From Planctomycetales bacterium 4484_123 (GTDB taxonomy: Bacteria > Planctomycetota > Phycisphaerae > SM23-33): 6,229 nucleotides of DNA. A program made the translations under genes and the position numbers. The stretch covers positions 1-6,229 of the forward strand of contig MVCS01000095.1 of the NCBI GenBank assembly GCA_002049885.1. The letters are read 5' to 3'. Of the stretch, positions 6,181-6,229 are shown in pieces (position 1 is the first letter of the stretch; each line of letters begins with the position of its first letter). The notes beneath the pieces are model-generated. The model ran no database searches and was not told the origin of the DNA. It saw nothing but the letters and a program-made list of their open reading frames with translations.

Positions 6181-6219
6181 CGGCAAGCCCGCCGGGCCTG
6201 TCACCCGGCGGGCTTGCCG
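6181..6219 (-). terminator. Intrinsic terminator for an off-window minus-strand gene
   Basis: A 16-bp perfect stem (6181-6196 with 6204-6219) has a 7-base loop. Read on the minus strand it is followed immediately by TTTTGC (6180-6175), the mark of a Rho-independent terminator, whereas the plus strand has no T-tract after it. It therefore most likely ends a minus-strand transcript coming from beyond base 6229 and insulates the UroD-like gene, whose start is about 60 bases further on. That gene needs its own promoter between about 6180 and 6131, where I see no good -35/-10 pair. Confidence 0.8.
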
Positions 6220-6229
6220 CAATCCTCTC

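Noticed and set aside
1..6229. Defence system, CRISPR array, transposon or phage genes
   Set aside because: I looked for direct repeats, transposase- or integrase-like motifs and restriction- or toxin-like proteins and saw none. The genes are mainly housekeeping and metabolic.

Overview
The window is bacterial, very GC-rich and densely coded, with short intergenic gaps. No single gene fixes the taxon. The combination of a long-form (type 2) orotidine-phosphate decarboxylase, a small secreted protein with a CPIMG...FCC..C cysteine pattern, a UroD-family methyltransferase-like gene and a NifX/NifB-type cofactor-binding protein would fit a Planctomycetota-like (perhaps Phycisphaerae-like) genome, probably from an environmental assembly. 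That assignment is inference at moderate-to-low confidence.

Layout from left to right: (1) a small dinitrogenase-cofactor-family protein at 3-341 (+). (2) A small exported, probably metal-binding protein at 482-946 (+), whose signal-peptide region carries an in-frame UGA at 542-544. (3) prfB (release factor 2) at 974-2090 (-), convergent with the previous gene. It is encoded in two frames joined by the classic autoregulatory +1 frameshift site CTT TGA C, which restores a 371-residue protein from the 338-codon downstream frame. (4) A roughly 100-bp divergent intergenic region with a recognisable promoter for pyrF. (5) pyrF at 2192-3112 (+). (6) A small protein-kinase-fold protein at 3198-4022 (+). 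(7) A zinc-dependent alcohol dehydrogenase of the GHQ type at 4095-5096 (+). (8) Convergent to it, a UroD/MtaA-like methyltransferase gene at 5122-6117 (-), which is broken by a +1 and a compensating -1 shift. (9) At the right edge, a 16-bp perfect hairpin followed by TTTT on the minus strand, most likely the terminator of a minus-strand gene beyond the window.

The genes do not form one pathway. The parts are translation termination (prfB), pyrimidine synthesis (pyrF), redox metabolism (the dehydrogenase), probable metal handling (the two small left-hand genes) and possible one-carbon or methyl transfer (the UroD-like gene). I see no CRISPR array, insertion sequence, tRNA, rRNA or defence system. 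The most interesting points are the RF2 frameshift, an in-frame UGA in a neighbouring gene of the same window, and the doubly frameshifted UroD-like gene. Three coding interruptions in 6.2 kb, one of them programmed, raise the question of which are biological and which are sequencing or assembly errors.
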